This document shows, piece by piece, positions 11,831 through 24,600 of a stretch of 64,000 nt of DNA (positions are counted from its first letter, which is position 1; each line of letters begins with the position of its first letter). The notes below the pieces were generated by a model. The model had not been told where the DNA came from, did not search any database, and saw nothing but the letters and a program-made list of their open reading frames with translations. The translations under genes were made by a program, and so were the position numbers. Origin of the DNA: Oxyura jamaicensis (taxonomy: Eukaryota; Chordata; Aves; Anseriformes; Anatidae); NCBI RefSeq assembly GCF_011077185.1, contig NC_048895.1:88319086-88383085 (forward strand), in the 5' to 3' direction.

Positions 11831-14800
11831 CGTTTGAGTCAGTGTACCTTCACATATACCTATAGTCACACTCGAAGCATACACTACGCACCTACACAGC
11901 CACCAGCAGACTCCTATTGCACAGGCTGATTACTGCACATCAGAACCTCATCATCTATATTATATTTATATAGTTAACACAGACAAAAACAGTACTAAAC
12001 TTAGCCAGCAATTCTGACAAACACAGGAATGCTAAAGTACGCATGTGTACCTAAGGTGCTAGGGCAATTCCCTGCAAATAACGAATGGCTTACCTTTAAT
12101 TTTTATTCTAGTTTGTCCCCCCGAAGCACCAAGAATGCCTGTGCAGAGCTGCCGTGGTGCCGGGGAGTTGCTGGAGTGAGTCTCCAAAGAGTGGTGGAGG
12201 GGGATGCAGCTCTGTCCTTATTAGTCTCACACAGCGTGACCCTCCCACTCAGCACAGAATACACCGCAAGGAAGGACAAACAACCACCCAGACACACTCT
12301 TTACTTAATCCTACTTACACATCCAAAGTGCAATAACAGCGTAAGAAATGCTTTCTTTCTACCCCCTCCCCTCCAGCTCCATAAATTAATTTGCCAGTGT
12401 ATGAGTGCGTGAATGAAAAGGTGTCTGGCTCCGAGTTGTAAAGGACTGATTATGTACATTAGCACACTGGCAGAAACTGGCTTTTATCATTTAAGTGTAA
12501 GCACACATCATTAATTTTATATACTTTATCATAAATTTAAAAATCAGCCATCCAAGTAACCAAGAGAGTGTGCCTATTTATGGCACTGATGCTGCAAAAT
12601 ACAGCAGATTACTGGCATTTGTTTTGCCTTTAAAAATCTATCATTTACAAATCAGAATGCTCTTGCACTGTAATATCATCTGTCTACGATAAAATGGTGA
12701 CATTGAACACTGACACTGGCTCTCATTTGAATATGCTAAACTGCACTTTTCTTAGGTTCTCTAAGTGTGCTTGTGGCAGTTTTCTGTATTGCATTTTACA
12801 GATGTAAGCCAGAAGGACGGAGAGAAATAAAATGACGAGAAATACATATACAGAACACAGATTTAGTGCTTATTTAAACATATTTCATTTATATATATTC
12901 AAGACATATTTCATCTTCTACTAGGGGAATCATTCTGACAGGGAAAAAAAAAAAAAAAAAAAAAGGTGATGACTGTTACATGAAAAATAGCTTAACGTCA
13001 ATTTAGCTCAACTGGTCTTAAGGTCAGAAAACTCTAAGCTCTACTAGCTTTTTCCTTTTTTCTCCCAACAGATTTTGACTAGTGTTTCAACTAAGACAGG
13101 ATAACAAATCATGTGGAAAGATATGATTATCTTTTTGGTTTAAATTTCAAAACAGTTGTTCTCCCCAACTTAGTATCACAAGAGAAAGATGAAATTGCAG
13201 CTTATGTACATCTGGTAGGGTGTTTTAATCCACAACTTTGCCACAAACTTGTACTGTAACTTTGTGCAAGTTACAGTTTTCACTTGCTTGTTCTGTAAAT
13301 TATAGAAAGTAAAGATTCCCTGCCTCACAGGGTGAGGCTCAAGATCACAATCCTACAGCTGATAAATTATCTGAGCACTTGCTTTGCCTTGACACTGTTC
13401 ATTTGATAAAGGCTAATTCAATGTTTCTAAAAGAGCTTCGAGGTCCTCAGTAGAAAGACCCTTTGTAAAAGCTCTGATCCTACTGAAAGGCATTACCGTT
13501 TTTTTTTTTCTTTCTTTCTTTTTTTTTTTTTTAAATTTGAGAACTGCATTTCTCATTGCTCTTTCAAGTATAAAATTCTTATGATCCTTTTGTTTTACTT
13601 CATTTTACATACGCTTAAATATATGGATTCAGCTGTTACATGGATATACACAGCCTTATTAATTTCAGTTCAAAATTTACATTCTGAATTAGGTAAACCT
13701 TCTACCTGCATAAAACTTTGCACATACAATCCCTTCATTCTTTAAGGAAATATTTCTGCCCCTCAAAGGTTCCACACTGCTCATGAGTCCAGATCCAAAC
13801 TTGGTTTTAATTTTCCATGAAGAAATAACGAAACATAACCCCTAACCCAAAGATGTTGTTCCACTTACTGAGCTAGCTGCAGTCCAAATAGGAAAATTAA
13901 AAATACCTTATTTGGACCATGTCAACTTCAAAACACTCCACATCACTATGAAAGCAGCAGCAGAAGAATTAGAATCTCCTGCAATGTTCCCTGGCTAATA
14001 CAGACACTTCCTGTACTCTGGCCCCAATCTTCAGCTAAATGGGATTATGCCAGTTCATGTAAGTCAGAAGAATTATGATGATTTATACCAGTTGAGGACT
14101 TGGACGTTAGAGACTGTAACTGTATGTATTTATGGAGAACACTGGTCATATTGATAAAAACAGCCTTGAATAGCTAGTGACATAAAAATTAGGTACAAGA
14201 GAAATCTTACTGTTTATAAAATTCTGTCAGGAGCCAAACAAGCTTCTCTCCTGCACTACAAGAAGCAAAGCCACAACCTGCAAAGCTTCTTGGTTAAAAA
14301 AGCAGCTTAAAAGTTTGAACCACCTGCACTTACATTTACCTCCAAACAATTATTAGCGTGCTCCACAGAAAACACCTTCTATATGCAGTTCTCTGCTTTG
14401 TTTTCAGGAAGTATGGGAAAAAAATGATAAGGTATGATTTGAAACACCAGCAGCAAACAGATGACATACCATGCTACCTTTGTAGCAACACAATTTTCCA
14501 GCCATCTCACGGCTTAGCTAAAACGCTCACTTGCACACAGAAGACAGGATTAGACCTGGATCCAGGCAAGAGCCAAGACAAATATGCAAAGAAAGAGAGA
14601 GAGAGAAAGTAAGTTTGACACCATACTTAGCGCAGACATATAGAACACATCCCATCTCCTGTGCCAAGGGTGAACTGCTCTGCCGAACAGCTTTTACAAC
14701 TGCAGTTGCAGGCAAGATACAAGGGGGAAGGGTGAGAGAATTGTGGGGTAGGGGGATCCACAGACAGAATTACTTATTCTAAAATTTGTTTCTCTACTGC

Positions 14801-17800
14801 TGAAAGTCACTCTGTTTCTTTTGCAGCACTATGATATCCAAAACAGTCAAGTAACATAATTCACTCTTGTCTGGTGCTAACAGATTTGCCTCCATCTTGT
14901 TAGACCCACATTTTTAACTTGTGTTGCTTATGACAACGCATGCAGGAATGAATCTGCAAGTTTTGACAAAACTCTTTAAAAGTGGCAGTATTCTGCGCAG
15001 AAAGTTTTCTAAAAATAGGTTAATTTGAAACTCCCCCTTACCACACTATTTCTCATTGTATATAGACCACAGTATTTCTGGTTTGTTTTTTAAACCCTTA
15101 AGTGGGATTGTTCCTTGCCAGATGAACCTTTCTGCCCTTTGCAAGGTTTGCCAGTCATGACAATTGCATTGCACTGAAATAATTAAAATGCAAATGCTTT
15201 AAAATATGTTAGACTGAACTATGATGGAAAAACAAGACCAGTGGAATCCTGGCCTTGAGGAATTTCGTGGAAATTTTAATATTGATGTAAATGGACTAAG
15301 CAACTCTAAAAAAAAAAAAAAAGTAAAAAGTAACTCAAGTGAGGGAACTTTGGCATAAACTACATCAGAAGGGAATTATTTGTATGTGCATGCACACACA
15401 CTAAGCACTCCTAAGTAGCAAAACAAATAGAAAAAAACAACTGATACTTCTTTTTCTGAATTCTTATAAAGCACTCAGATTTTCAATAAGGAGGCCAAAA
15501 TAACTGCTAGAGAAATGCGGAGAGAATACTTACTTCCATACTTTTGAATTATTGGTTGCCTTGGACCCATAGATCAAACTTTATTTTCACTGCTCTTCAA
15601 CACTTAATTTTGTAAAATAACCAAATATTAATAGCTATAATGATGCAGCAACAACAACAAAATCTGTATGTTTTCCTCCAGCTCCAATGGTGCTGATAAT
15701 CCTAATCTCATAAAAAAAAAAAAAAAAGTTCTATTGTGTGCAATATTTAGTGCTATTTGATCATAATATGTCATAGCTTTATAGCTTTAATAATGAACAC
15801 TTTAAGCTAATATTTCAAATTAAATGTAACTCTTAATATATTGCTTATATTTAATAGTTGCAAACATGTCTAAACTGTATCACATAATGTGTAAAGTATT
15901 CATGACTATTCCAGAAACAAATACATTTCTTTGCATATACCACTCCTTAAAGTGTTAGTTCACAACTTCAGTGAAAAGTTATTCCAACCTGAAATAGCGT
16001 TGGTTTGTAGAATTCAGTATGACATCAGTTCAGTCTAAATTGGCTAAGAGAAACAATGCTAAGAATAGTAGTGCCAAAATATTTAGGTCCTTAATTTATT
16101 AAAAGGCTTAGTTCACTTCATCTTCTTATGGATAGATAAATGCATGTTTATAACCACACTGCCATGATACAAACAGCTTGTCATGTGTTCTGTTGCTTCA
16201 TGAACCACACAAAGAAATACACACACACAAAAGAAAAAAAAATAACACCGATAACTTGAACCTTTATATTTTTTTGTTTGTTTTCTTTCTTTCACATGAA
16301 ATCCACTCTACCTGTAACAGAGGAAATGTGTGCCTTTTGGTGGCTTTTGTGTTGCAATAAGAAACAAGCATGTTATTGAGCTGACTACCAACTAGAAAAA
16401 CAACAGGAAGGTGTTTTCCCAAAACAAGTCAAATCTAAATCACATCATCTGGCTTGTTTTGGGTTGAAGTAGCTATATGCCTTTAAAAGTCGCTACACAT
16501 AATGAAAAGATGAAAGCCAGGTTTTAGGCAGCTGTGCTGGGAATTACAAATTTTGGCTCAGTATTTCCATATGAATATGCTAAAATCCTATGTGCGGGCT
16601 GAAAACATCTATAAAGCATTGAAATATGCTAATTTAAAGCTGCTATAATGCAAATACTAGAAGAAGGAAGATGAAGAGCAAGAGAAATATCAGCTGAATT
16701 TAAGATTCTACAAATAGACTAAGTTGTATATGCATCTTAGGGTTACAGGGCAACTTTATTTTAGGCAAAGATAAGATCAAAAGGCTGAATATTCTATGCT
16801 TGCTTTTTAAAACTTCCGAAGACAAAGTACACATAGCCCAAGAAATTTCCACTGTAAATTGTAATATGTCTACACAATTTCAAGTCTCGATATTAACCAA
16901 TGCCTCCTACTGTTGTATCCTTTCTGTCCAGACAATTTGCCGCAATTGTACTTAAATACAGAATACTACATTTAAAAGTAAAATTCTTTTAGGTCAAATT
17001 ATGAATGGTTTCAAATTTTTCAGAAATTGATTTCTATAAATTTAGCTATCAGTCCTGAGTCTCCGCAGGTCTGATAGATGTTTCCATCATTTTTATCAAC
17101 CTATTAACTACGATCACATTAACTTCCAAGATTCTGAATCCATGCAGAGCTATTTACAATTACGTAAAGCAACATAAAAACGAAACAATAAAATGACAAT
17201 TATTTTGTTCATATTTACTGCTGAATAAGTGAGCACAATAACCTGGAAAGTCAAAGTATGTGTATCTTTTATCTGAGTGTCTGCAGCCACATACTTTGCC
17301 TTTCATCTAGGAGTAAATATTCTCAGAATTTAAAGAATATTATACTTTTAAGTCAGAAATTTTATAGATCTATGTAGGCTTGATATCTGCCTAGTACTAT
17401 CTAGTTATGATCTCAGATGTAAAAGAACTCCCAATTCAACAGCATCTAAAGCTGTAGCTAGAAGTGAGACAGACCTACAAGCCAAAAAGTCTAGCTGCTA
17501 TGTACCCTCTAAAAGAACCTACTGACTGTATAGGTCAGATGTTGACATTGCAATCCCACGTCGCCTTGTGTATACATGTATTTTTGGGAGCTGGGGAATT
17601 TGCACACTTATAGAAAATGATGGTTGAAAGGAAGAATCTATCAGAATGTGTTTTCATGATTATTTGTATACTTATGCACTGCAATTCAGATACATTTTAC
17701 TGTTTGTTAGGAATGCAAAAGCAACCATTAGCTCTAGAAAGGCCAGCATTTACATACGCAGAAGGTTCTTAAATATAGCCATGTAGTGTATCAAGTGTAA

Positions 17801-18427
17801 CATTGGCATCAGCCTCTAAATTGTTTATTCTGGGCACTTCAAATGTGGTTTGGACACGATAGATTAATTTAATTTTGGAGAAAGGCCAAGCAATTTAGCA
17901 TGAATGTACCATTTTGATGAAGCTTGGAGTAGCTAGGAACTGCTCTGTTTTTTTCCCTTTTCTGATAAGTGGAATCTAGATATATCCCATCGATTATATT
18001 AATTGAGTATCAAACTTAATCTTGCCAGCTAGTTACTGACTCAACAGCAGTTCTGGATCTAATTATGTCTTAACAAAGTGGCATCCTGCAACTACTTAGT
18101 GAGGCAATATTTTCACATGCAAAATTATTCAAATACATTTGGAGTTCATGTCTTGATCAGCAGATATAATCTATAATTATTAGAACAGTATTTTCTGACA
18201 CTGATACATATGAAATAATGTATCTAATTACAGCAGGAAGGTGACCGTAGGCCAAAAATACAAATTCTAATGAAGGTAACTACATTGCTAAGATGTTATC
18301 AGGCTGTCTTAAGAGAAGAGTCCTGCTTGTGTGCATGAGGGGGAAGACAGTTTTCAGGAAGATACAAAATTTTGTATAATAAATTTTGTTCAACCAAATC
18401 TTTTCAGTATGAGTAATCATGTTGCAC
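11831..18427. other. Intergenic sequence between COL19A1 and LMBRD1, part 1
   Basis: No gene recognised. It contains A21 (12944-12964), a T/C-rich tract (13500-13532), short A runs near 15309 and 15712, and a GA-rich run near 14592-14608. Octamer-like motifs stand out at 15188-15195 and 16574-16655 (separate entry). Open frames at 12029-12412 and 14358-14782 have no recognisable domain. Confidence 0.6.
16574..16655. promoter_or_regulatory. Cluster of three octamer/POU-like sites, candidate enhancer core
   Basis: Two AATATGCTAA-type motifs (16574-16584 and 16623-16633) and a perfect ATGCAAAT octamer (16648-16655) lie within about 80 bp in a repeat-free stretch, 4.8 kb upstream of the COL19A1 island. 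A fourth octamer, ATGCAAAT, is 1.5 kb away at 15188. In AT-rich DNA such motifs can occur by chance, and an enhancer role is inference without conservation data. Confidence 0.3.
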
Positions 18428-18659
18428 CATGAGAGGTTTAGGTTGGAAATGAGGAGACATTTCTTCTCAGAAAGAGCAGTCAGGCATTGGAACAGGTTGC
18501 CCAGGGAGATGGTGGAGTCACCGTCCCTGGGGGTGTTCAAGGAAAGGTTGGACCTGGTGCTTAGGGACATGGTTCAGTGGGTGACATTGGTGGTAGGGGG
18601 ATGGTTGGTCCAGATGATCTTGGAGGTCTTTTCCAACCCTAATGATTCTATGATTCTAT
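18428..18659 (+). mobile_element. CR1 LINE 3' fragment
   Basis: Typical avian CR1 3' end: a 'ttaggttggaaatgaggag' start, 'cattggaacaggttgccca', then 'ggtcttttccaaccctaat' and a tail of ATTCTATGATTCTAT. It is 5'-truncated, as nearly all CR1 copies are. The open frame through it (18419-18664) is a remnant of the reverse transcriptase ORF end and UTR. Confidence 0.92.
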
Positions 18660-21600
18660 CTTGATGTGCTTCCAAATCTATTTGGCAGGAAGTACCTTTG
18701 TTTTTATATTAAAACTACAAGGCTAAATTATTTAAAAATAAAAATTAAAAAATCACAGAACTCAAACTGTTTCAAGACCTACTTGCTCAGGTATTCATCA
18801 ACAACATTGAGCTCCTCTCCTAATGTAATATTATTCAATTTCCCAGAAATAAAATTAGAGGTAAGTTTTTAAGGAACTGTTCTTAAGGGATAGATACTTT
18901 ACTTACAGAGGATTTGACTTCTGGAGAATGGTTTTTTTTTTTTTTTTTTTTTAATAAAAAAAAGCTGAATCTGAATAAACTAAATCTTTTGGCAGAGGTA
19001 AAAAAAAATGACAACAAAGCCAACAGTCCACTCTCACCATAAAATGCCTGTAAGTAGATTACGTAGCTTTCTAAACAGCTGTAACAGAAAACAAGACCTT
19101 GCATCAGGCACAAAGGACAGTAACATCCGGCATTTGTCTTTACACAGGGTTTATCTTCACCATATAAATTATTTCTTGTAATCAGACCCTAGAGTCAAAT
19201 GCCAAGTTAGACTAGCCCACTTACAAACAACAAAGCTGGCAAGCCTTCTTCAGTCCTCCCTAGTACTGAGCTTTCCTACGTAAATCACTGGGACTTCTGA
19301 GCATATCCCATGGTTTTGTGGTACAGCACAGCCAACTGCTCGAAGAATATTCCCAGTGCATCGAGGAAGAAGCTGCCTACTTCCAAGCATACTTCTGCCA
19401 TTACGGGAAGACAAATACATACTCACTTGATTTGGCATGTTTCTTCAGTGTAAAGACCACAGTGTTAATAAATCAAAAGCAATTTAAATACGAGTTTAAA
19501 TCTAGCTTGAAGCAGTATCCCCTAGCTATGGCTAAGGGAATTGTGGGATTTTGAGTTCTGTTACAGTCTGCAGATGCAATCAAACTCTAAGTGCAATACA
19601 AACCAACCAGAAGGCACATGAGATGGCACATTTAGGGTGTAGTTTCCCTGGTTCCAGATCTGGGATTAACTCCTCTCTGCAAGTGTTCCTCTTCCTTGAT
19701 TTCAGAGTGACAGTATTCGCAACTTCAGCCTGGCAGCTATGCTTCTCAATGTGGGCAAGCTGAATCTGTGCTTAGTTAAAGGTTTTATAGAATCTGTGGA
19801 CATCCAGTACACATTTAGTTAAGTTTTAGTAAGACCTCAGCTAGCACTCTTAGTTAACAGAATTTTAATTAATATTTTCAGTGGAAAATCAGTCCTTTGA
19901 TTTTATGAGAAAGTTATTTTTTTAATTTATAGAAAAGAGTTTTCCACTTACATTCTATGTGTTCTCAAGGAGTACAGACAGGTGGTGATAGTTCCTTGGG
20001 TCCTCACCTTGTTTTCTTTTCCTTCATGTCATAAATTTGTTCAGAACTTTTAATATAGTTTATGCCACTGCCATCATGCTGAGTTGAAATGTGTTGTCCC
20101 AAAAAACTCCCTAATTGGTTTCCTTGCCTGCATGGTGACAGTTTTTCTCCAGCAGAAACTGTGAACTATTTATTGGAATGACAAAGTCAGAAGTGGAAGC
20201 AATAAGATGAAATGAAAGAAATAGGAACTAAAATTAAGATACTAGAGTATTGTTTGACTGAATAGCTAGATGGATTGTTTTGGATCCCTTTCAATTTCTT
20301 TAACTGTTAGAGTAAACAATGTCAAGCTAATTTTCATTAGATCAGATACACTTCATCTCTTCCCATGTAGATTATCCTGGAACATAGTTCTTTTTAAGAT
20401 ATTATCAATTTTACAGTCCTTCACATGTTTTCCCTTTAACAATAATTAAGATAACAGAGGCATACCACTATATGGCTAATTGCACATGTTAGTGGGTGTG
20501 GACATTAAAAAAAGACAGTCATAGTGAATTAAGAATTCGATCTTACTTTTCTGATGTTGCAAAAGTGTATGCTTTTGATGCCTTAGAAATACATTATCAA
20601 ACCTTTTTTTTTTTTTTCTATGTAAATACAACTGAAATACTTTCTTTTGTCTGTTTACTCACTTCTCTTCTTGCTTTATTTCTCTGTTTACTCTGTTTAT
20701 AACTTTGAGACAGCTAAGAAGTGCCTTTAGCAGCCAGTTACGGAAAATCTATCAACATTGAGATGAACAAGAAAACAACACATTTAGAAATAAAAATCAA
20801 AGAAATTCACTTCATTATTGCAAAAACCAACCAAAAAAGCCCCCTGATCACAGCTTTATCAACTTAATTTCTAATTAAATTACCCTGAAAACAAAAAGAG
20901 AACATAGTTAACTTAAAAACTGAAACATTTTTAAACATCTTTGATAAGCCAAATCTAGAAAGGAAATTTTGTCATTCCTTTTCTTACTGTTTCTCCCAAA
21001 ATAAACTTTCTCCTACAGGACTGATACTAGTTCCATTAATCACCTTGCCCTCTGCTTTCAGTTTTGGCTGCTTAGCGTTGGGTTATTCTCTCCTTCATTA
21101 TCTGCAGGAGACCACTGCTTTACAATCTACAATGGTGATTGTAGATTCCTACTACAAAGAATAAGCAAAGGAGAATTATGAAGCTAGTGCAAATAAAATG
21201 CTTCAGTCTTACTGCAGATCACAGGAAATGTTGGTAACTTGTTTTATTTAGAGTGAATTATTGCCTTTGCTGAAGTCAGTGTATGCTTTGCTACAGACTT
21301 CAGCTGGGACAGAGTTGCACACCTGGTTTCTACGATCTCTGTTTAGTTGCTGTTACTGAAAGCTGGGAGTACTGGAGACTTCAGTCAGCCAGGATCTCAC
21401 TCTAAACATATAGTGTTACCAACACTTCCTGTCATCCTTAGAAAGAAGACAATTAAGAAATAAATATGCCAGAATTATAGAGCTTGCCAGAAAGGCTTTC
21501 GTGGATTCTAGGCTGTGTTGTATTTAGTGATAATAACATAAGCTGAACAATAACAAAAAAGACAAACCTTTGTGACCCAGAGACAGGAAAAATATTATTT

Positions 21601-24600
21601 AGAAGCTGAGCTTTCACGAGCTTCTTGTCTGGATTATAATAGAGTCAGTAAGAGTATGCTAAAGTGAATACCTTATTTATTATTATTATTTTATTATATT
21701 TCTTAGTATGGTTGAAGTTCTTACTTTGTTTTTCTTTCCTAAACTTTCCCAGCCCCTGTTGTATATAGATTCTTTATTTTCCAGTGGTAGCTGGAGTTCC
21801 TGATTTCAGACCCGTAGACAAACCACTGGTAATCTAGACAGCTCTATACAGACTAAGTGATGTTTTGTTTATCTGTTACTTGTAGTCTTACACTGAAGAA
21901 AACAAGGAAACCTTGAAGAAAACGGAAACTGGTAGCCTTGAGCTAGCAGAAACAAGGGAGATATGGGGATATGGGATAAAAGCTAAAAAAAAAAAAAAAA
22001 AAAAAAAAAGAAGAAGGTAGAAAAACAGCTAAACAGCTGAAGGAAGATTCCAGACTGGCCTATAGCAATCTTTTGCTCATTAAGGGGTCATTGACATATT
22101 AAAAACACACCCATCAAAATGCTAATATACACAAGGGTGTGATTTGTGTATAAATAATGGTGATTCAAGTCTGACTTTGCTTGCTTTGTGAAAGACTGCC
22201 AAGCACCTGACTCTGCAGAGTTATATAATTAACTTTTTAACTAAAAGTCCTTTATGTGCATTTTGGCTCCATGTGCTTATTGGTGAGGTGCACCAGGTAT
22301 GAACCTACAGATAATGTGCTGAAAGACAGTTGAATGGTATGAAAAATCAAACTCATGAGAGGAAACCCTTGATATATATACATATATATATATTTTTTTT
22401 TCAGAAGGCTTTGAGGGGAAAAAAAAAAAAAATATTCTCCTCCAGGGGGTTTTCTGTGTTTGACCATGCTAGCCAAGGTCTTGAGGTGGACCTGCCTGCA
22501 TGCTCTTCTGGAATTTATCAAATTAAATTTCTCCCTATCTAAAAAGTGAATTTTATAGCATCTTTGATAAAATAACTCCTTAAATAGAAGAAACTCAGTT
22601 TTATTAGGTGAAACAGAATATTTTAAAAAGTTTGAAAACAAATCTACTTATAACTCAGTGTATCTTTGCTGGACAGGTATTTTCCTTCCATTTTCCAGAA
22701 AATCTTGCAGCTTTCAGTTGTTACTTAGGTTTGAGGAAACTACAGGTCTCCCAAAAAGTCTTTTCCTAACTGTCATCAATTAGATTTGGGCTTTGGTCTT
22801 CTCTTTGCTTGCTGAAAGGAGCCTTCCTTGATTATAGTTTCATGCTTCATGTTTTACCTGTTCTGTCCCAGCCTTACCATGCTGAAACTTGGGGCATGGT
22901 AAGCAAGCACCTGGGCATGGTAAACTACTTCCAAAGAATCTGAGGGTCTCATCTCTGCAGCTTCTTTCCCTCATGATGTTATAATATCTGCCACAACTAT
23001 TTTGCCTTTTTTCCATAATCTAGACTATAAAATGGTATGCAGTCATTTCTGACAAATTCATTGTTTGTAGGTGAGCTTTAATTCATTTTCTTTCTCAGAT
23101 TTCAACTCCTTTCTAGCTTTAGCCTTTGGATCATGATATGCTTTTATCTGATAGATTAAATATCGTTATGGTATCACAAGCCTTATTTCCATGTACAAAC
23201 TTATGCTGTCCTCAGATGTTGTCCTGAATAGCAAAGATGGACTGAGGAGCTTTGTTTTGTCTGTCTTTCACTACAAAGCAGAATTGTTTGTTTTGTTTTG
23301 CTTTGTTTTTTTCTTCTATAACCATTCCTGTTCATCAGTTACAGAGCATAATGCTTGGATGCTGGAAGTAAACATAACTGTATAGTTATACCATGAATAC
23401 CATACTAAGTAGTAACACAGCTATATTACTGTTACGTAACATTTCTTTCTGTTAAGCCCTATTTTTTTAGACCTCACAGCTTGCAGGAAGCTATCATTAC
23501 CTCTCTTAATCAGTTAGTTTCCCAAAATGCTGGAAGCCACTCAGTAAGCCTAGCCCTGCAGTATTTGTTTCCACAAGTATAGCCTTAAATTTGATTTCAT
23601 TGCATCACCTTTTTCCTGGGCAACCTAAAGGACCCTACAAAAATGAACATTTAATTATTCCTTACTCAATCATCTTCATGTCAACAGCAAGCTATTTCCA
23701 GTGGTTTCCAGCTGAGTAAAGCACAGCACTGTGCTCAGTGTAACGATGTTTGTCTAGAAGTAATGTGATAGTTTTCCAGCAAGCCAGCTGAGCAATCTCC
23801 AGCTTTCAGGGAATATTCTAACTACGCGTAAGAACATTATATCATCATTATTATTATTATTTAATTGGAAAACGGGAATGGGAAAAGAATGACTAAAAGA
23901 TTTTGAAGTTGCTTAGCGATGCCTTCATTTTCAGCCTGGCTTGTAACTGCTTAAACTTCAAAAACTAGTTGACCAGTCATTAGTGTCATTCAGATCTGCT
24001 TTTTCTCATACTAGAAGGTTTACAAAGGCTTGCAGACCTACTTTATGTATGCAAACAGTCTGTTTCTGAAAGCAGTCACCTGGAGGCCCTCAAAATCCAC
24101 TATTGGTATATCTACAGAGTCCTTTTTGTAAAGAAGAAAATAAAAAGAAAGAAACAAAAAAAAAAATGATGCTTTAAATAGATTTATTGAAAAGTCTCTC
24201 CTGTAGATGTTAGGTGTGCCTAAAGAAAGTGCTTATATTTTCCATACGTTTGTGTAGTGTACTATTTGTTTGAATGATGCCAAGAGTCAGCAAAATTAAA
24301 ACTCAAATAGAAAAAAACTTATCTACAACAGCTAAGACTTTAAAGGTGATCCAGACACTCAGTGTAAAAGTGCACCTGAGCAAATATTATGGTGAATGTA
24401 ATAGTCACAATGTAAATGCTTACACAAGCATTTACATGCTTAAAAAAAGTTGCTTAAAAAAGCAACTTCTCTATAAAGTCATAGAAAATATTACACACAA
24501 GTACACTGATACAGACAGCAAATTCTTTACAAATTGTATTTGCTCTGCATCTTGTACATAGCCAACAATGAACAGCAATAATTTAGCTATCACCTCATCC

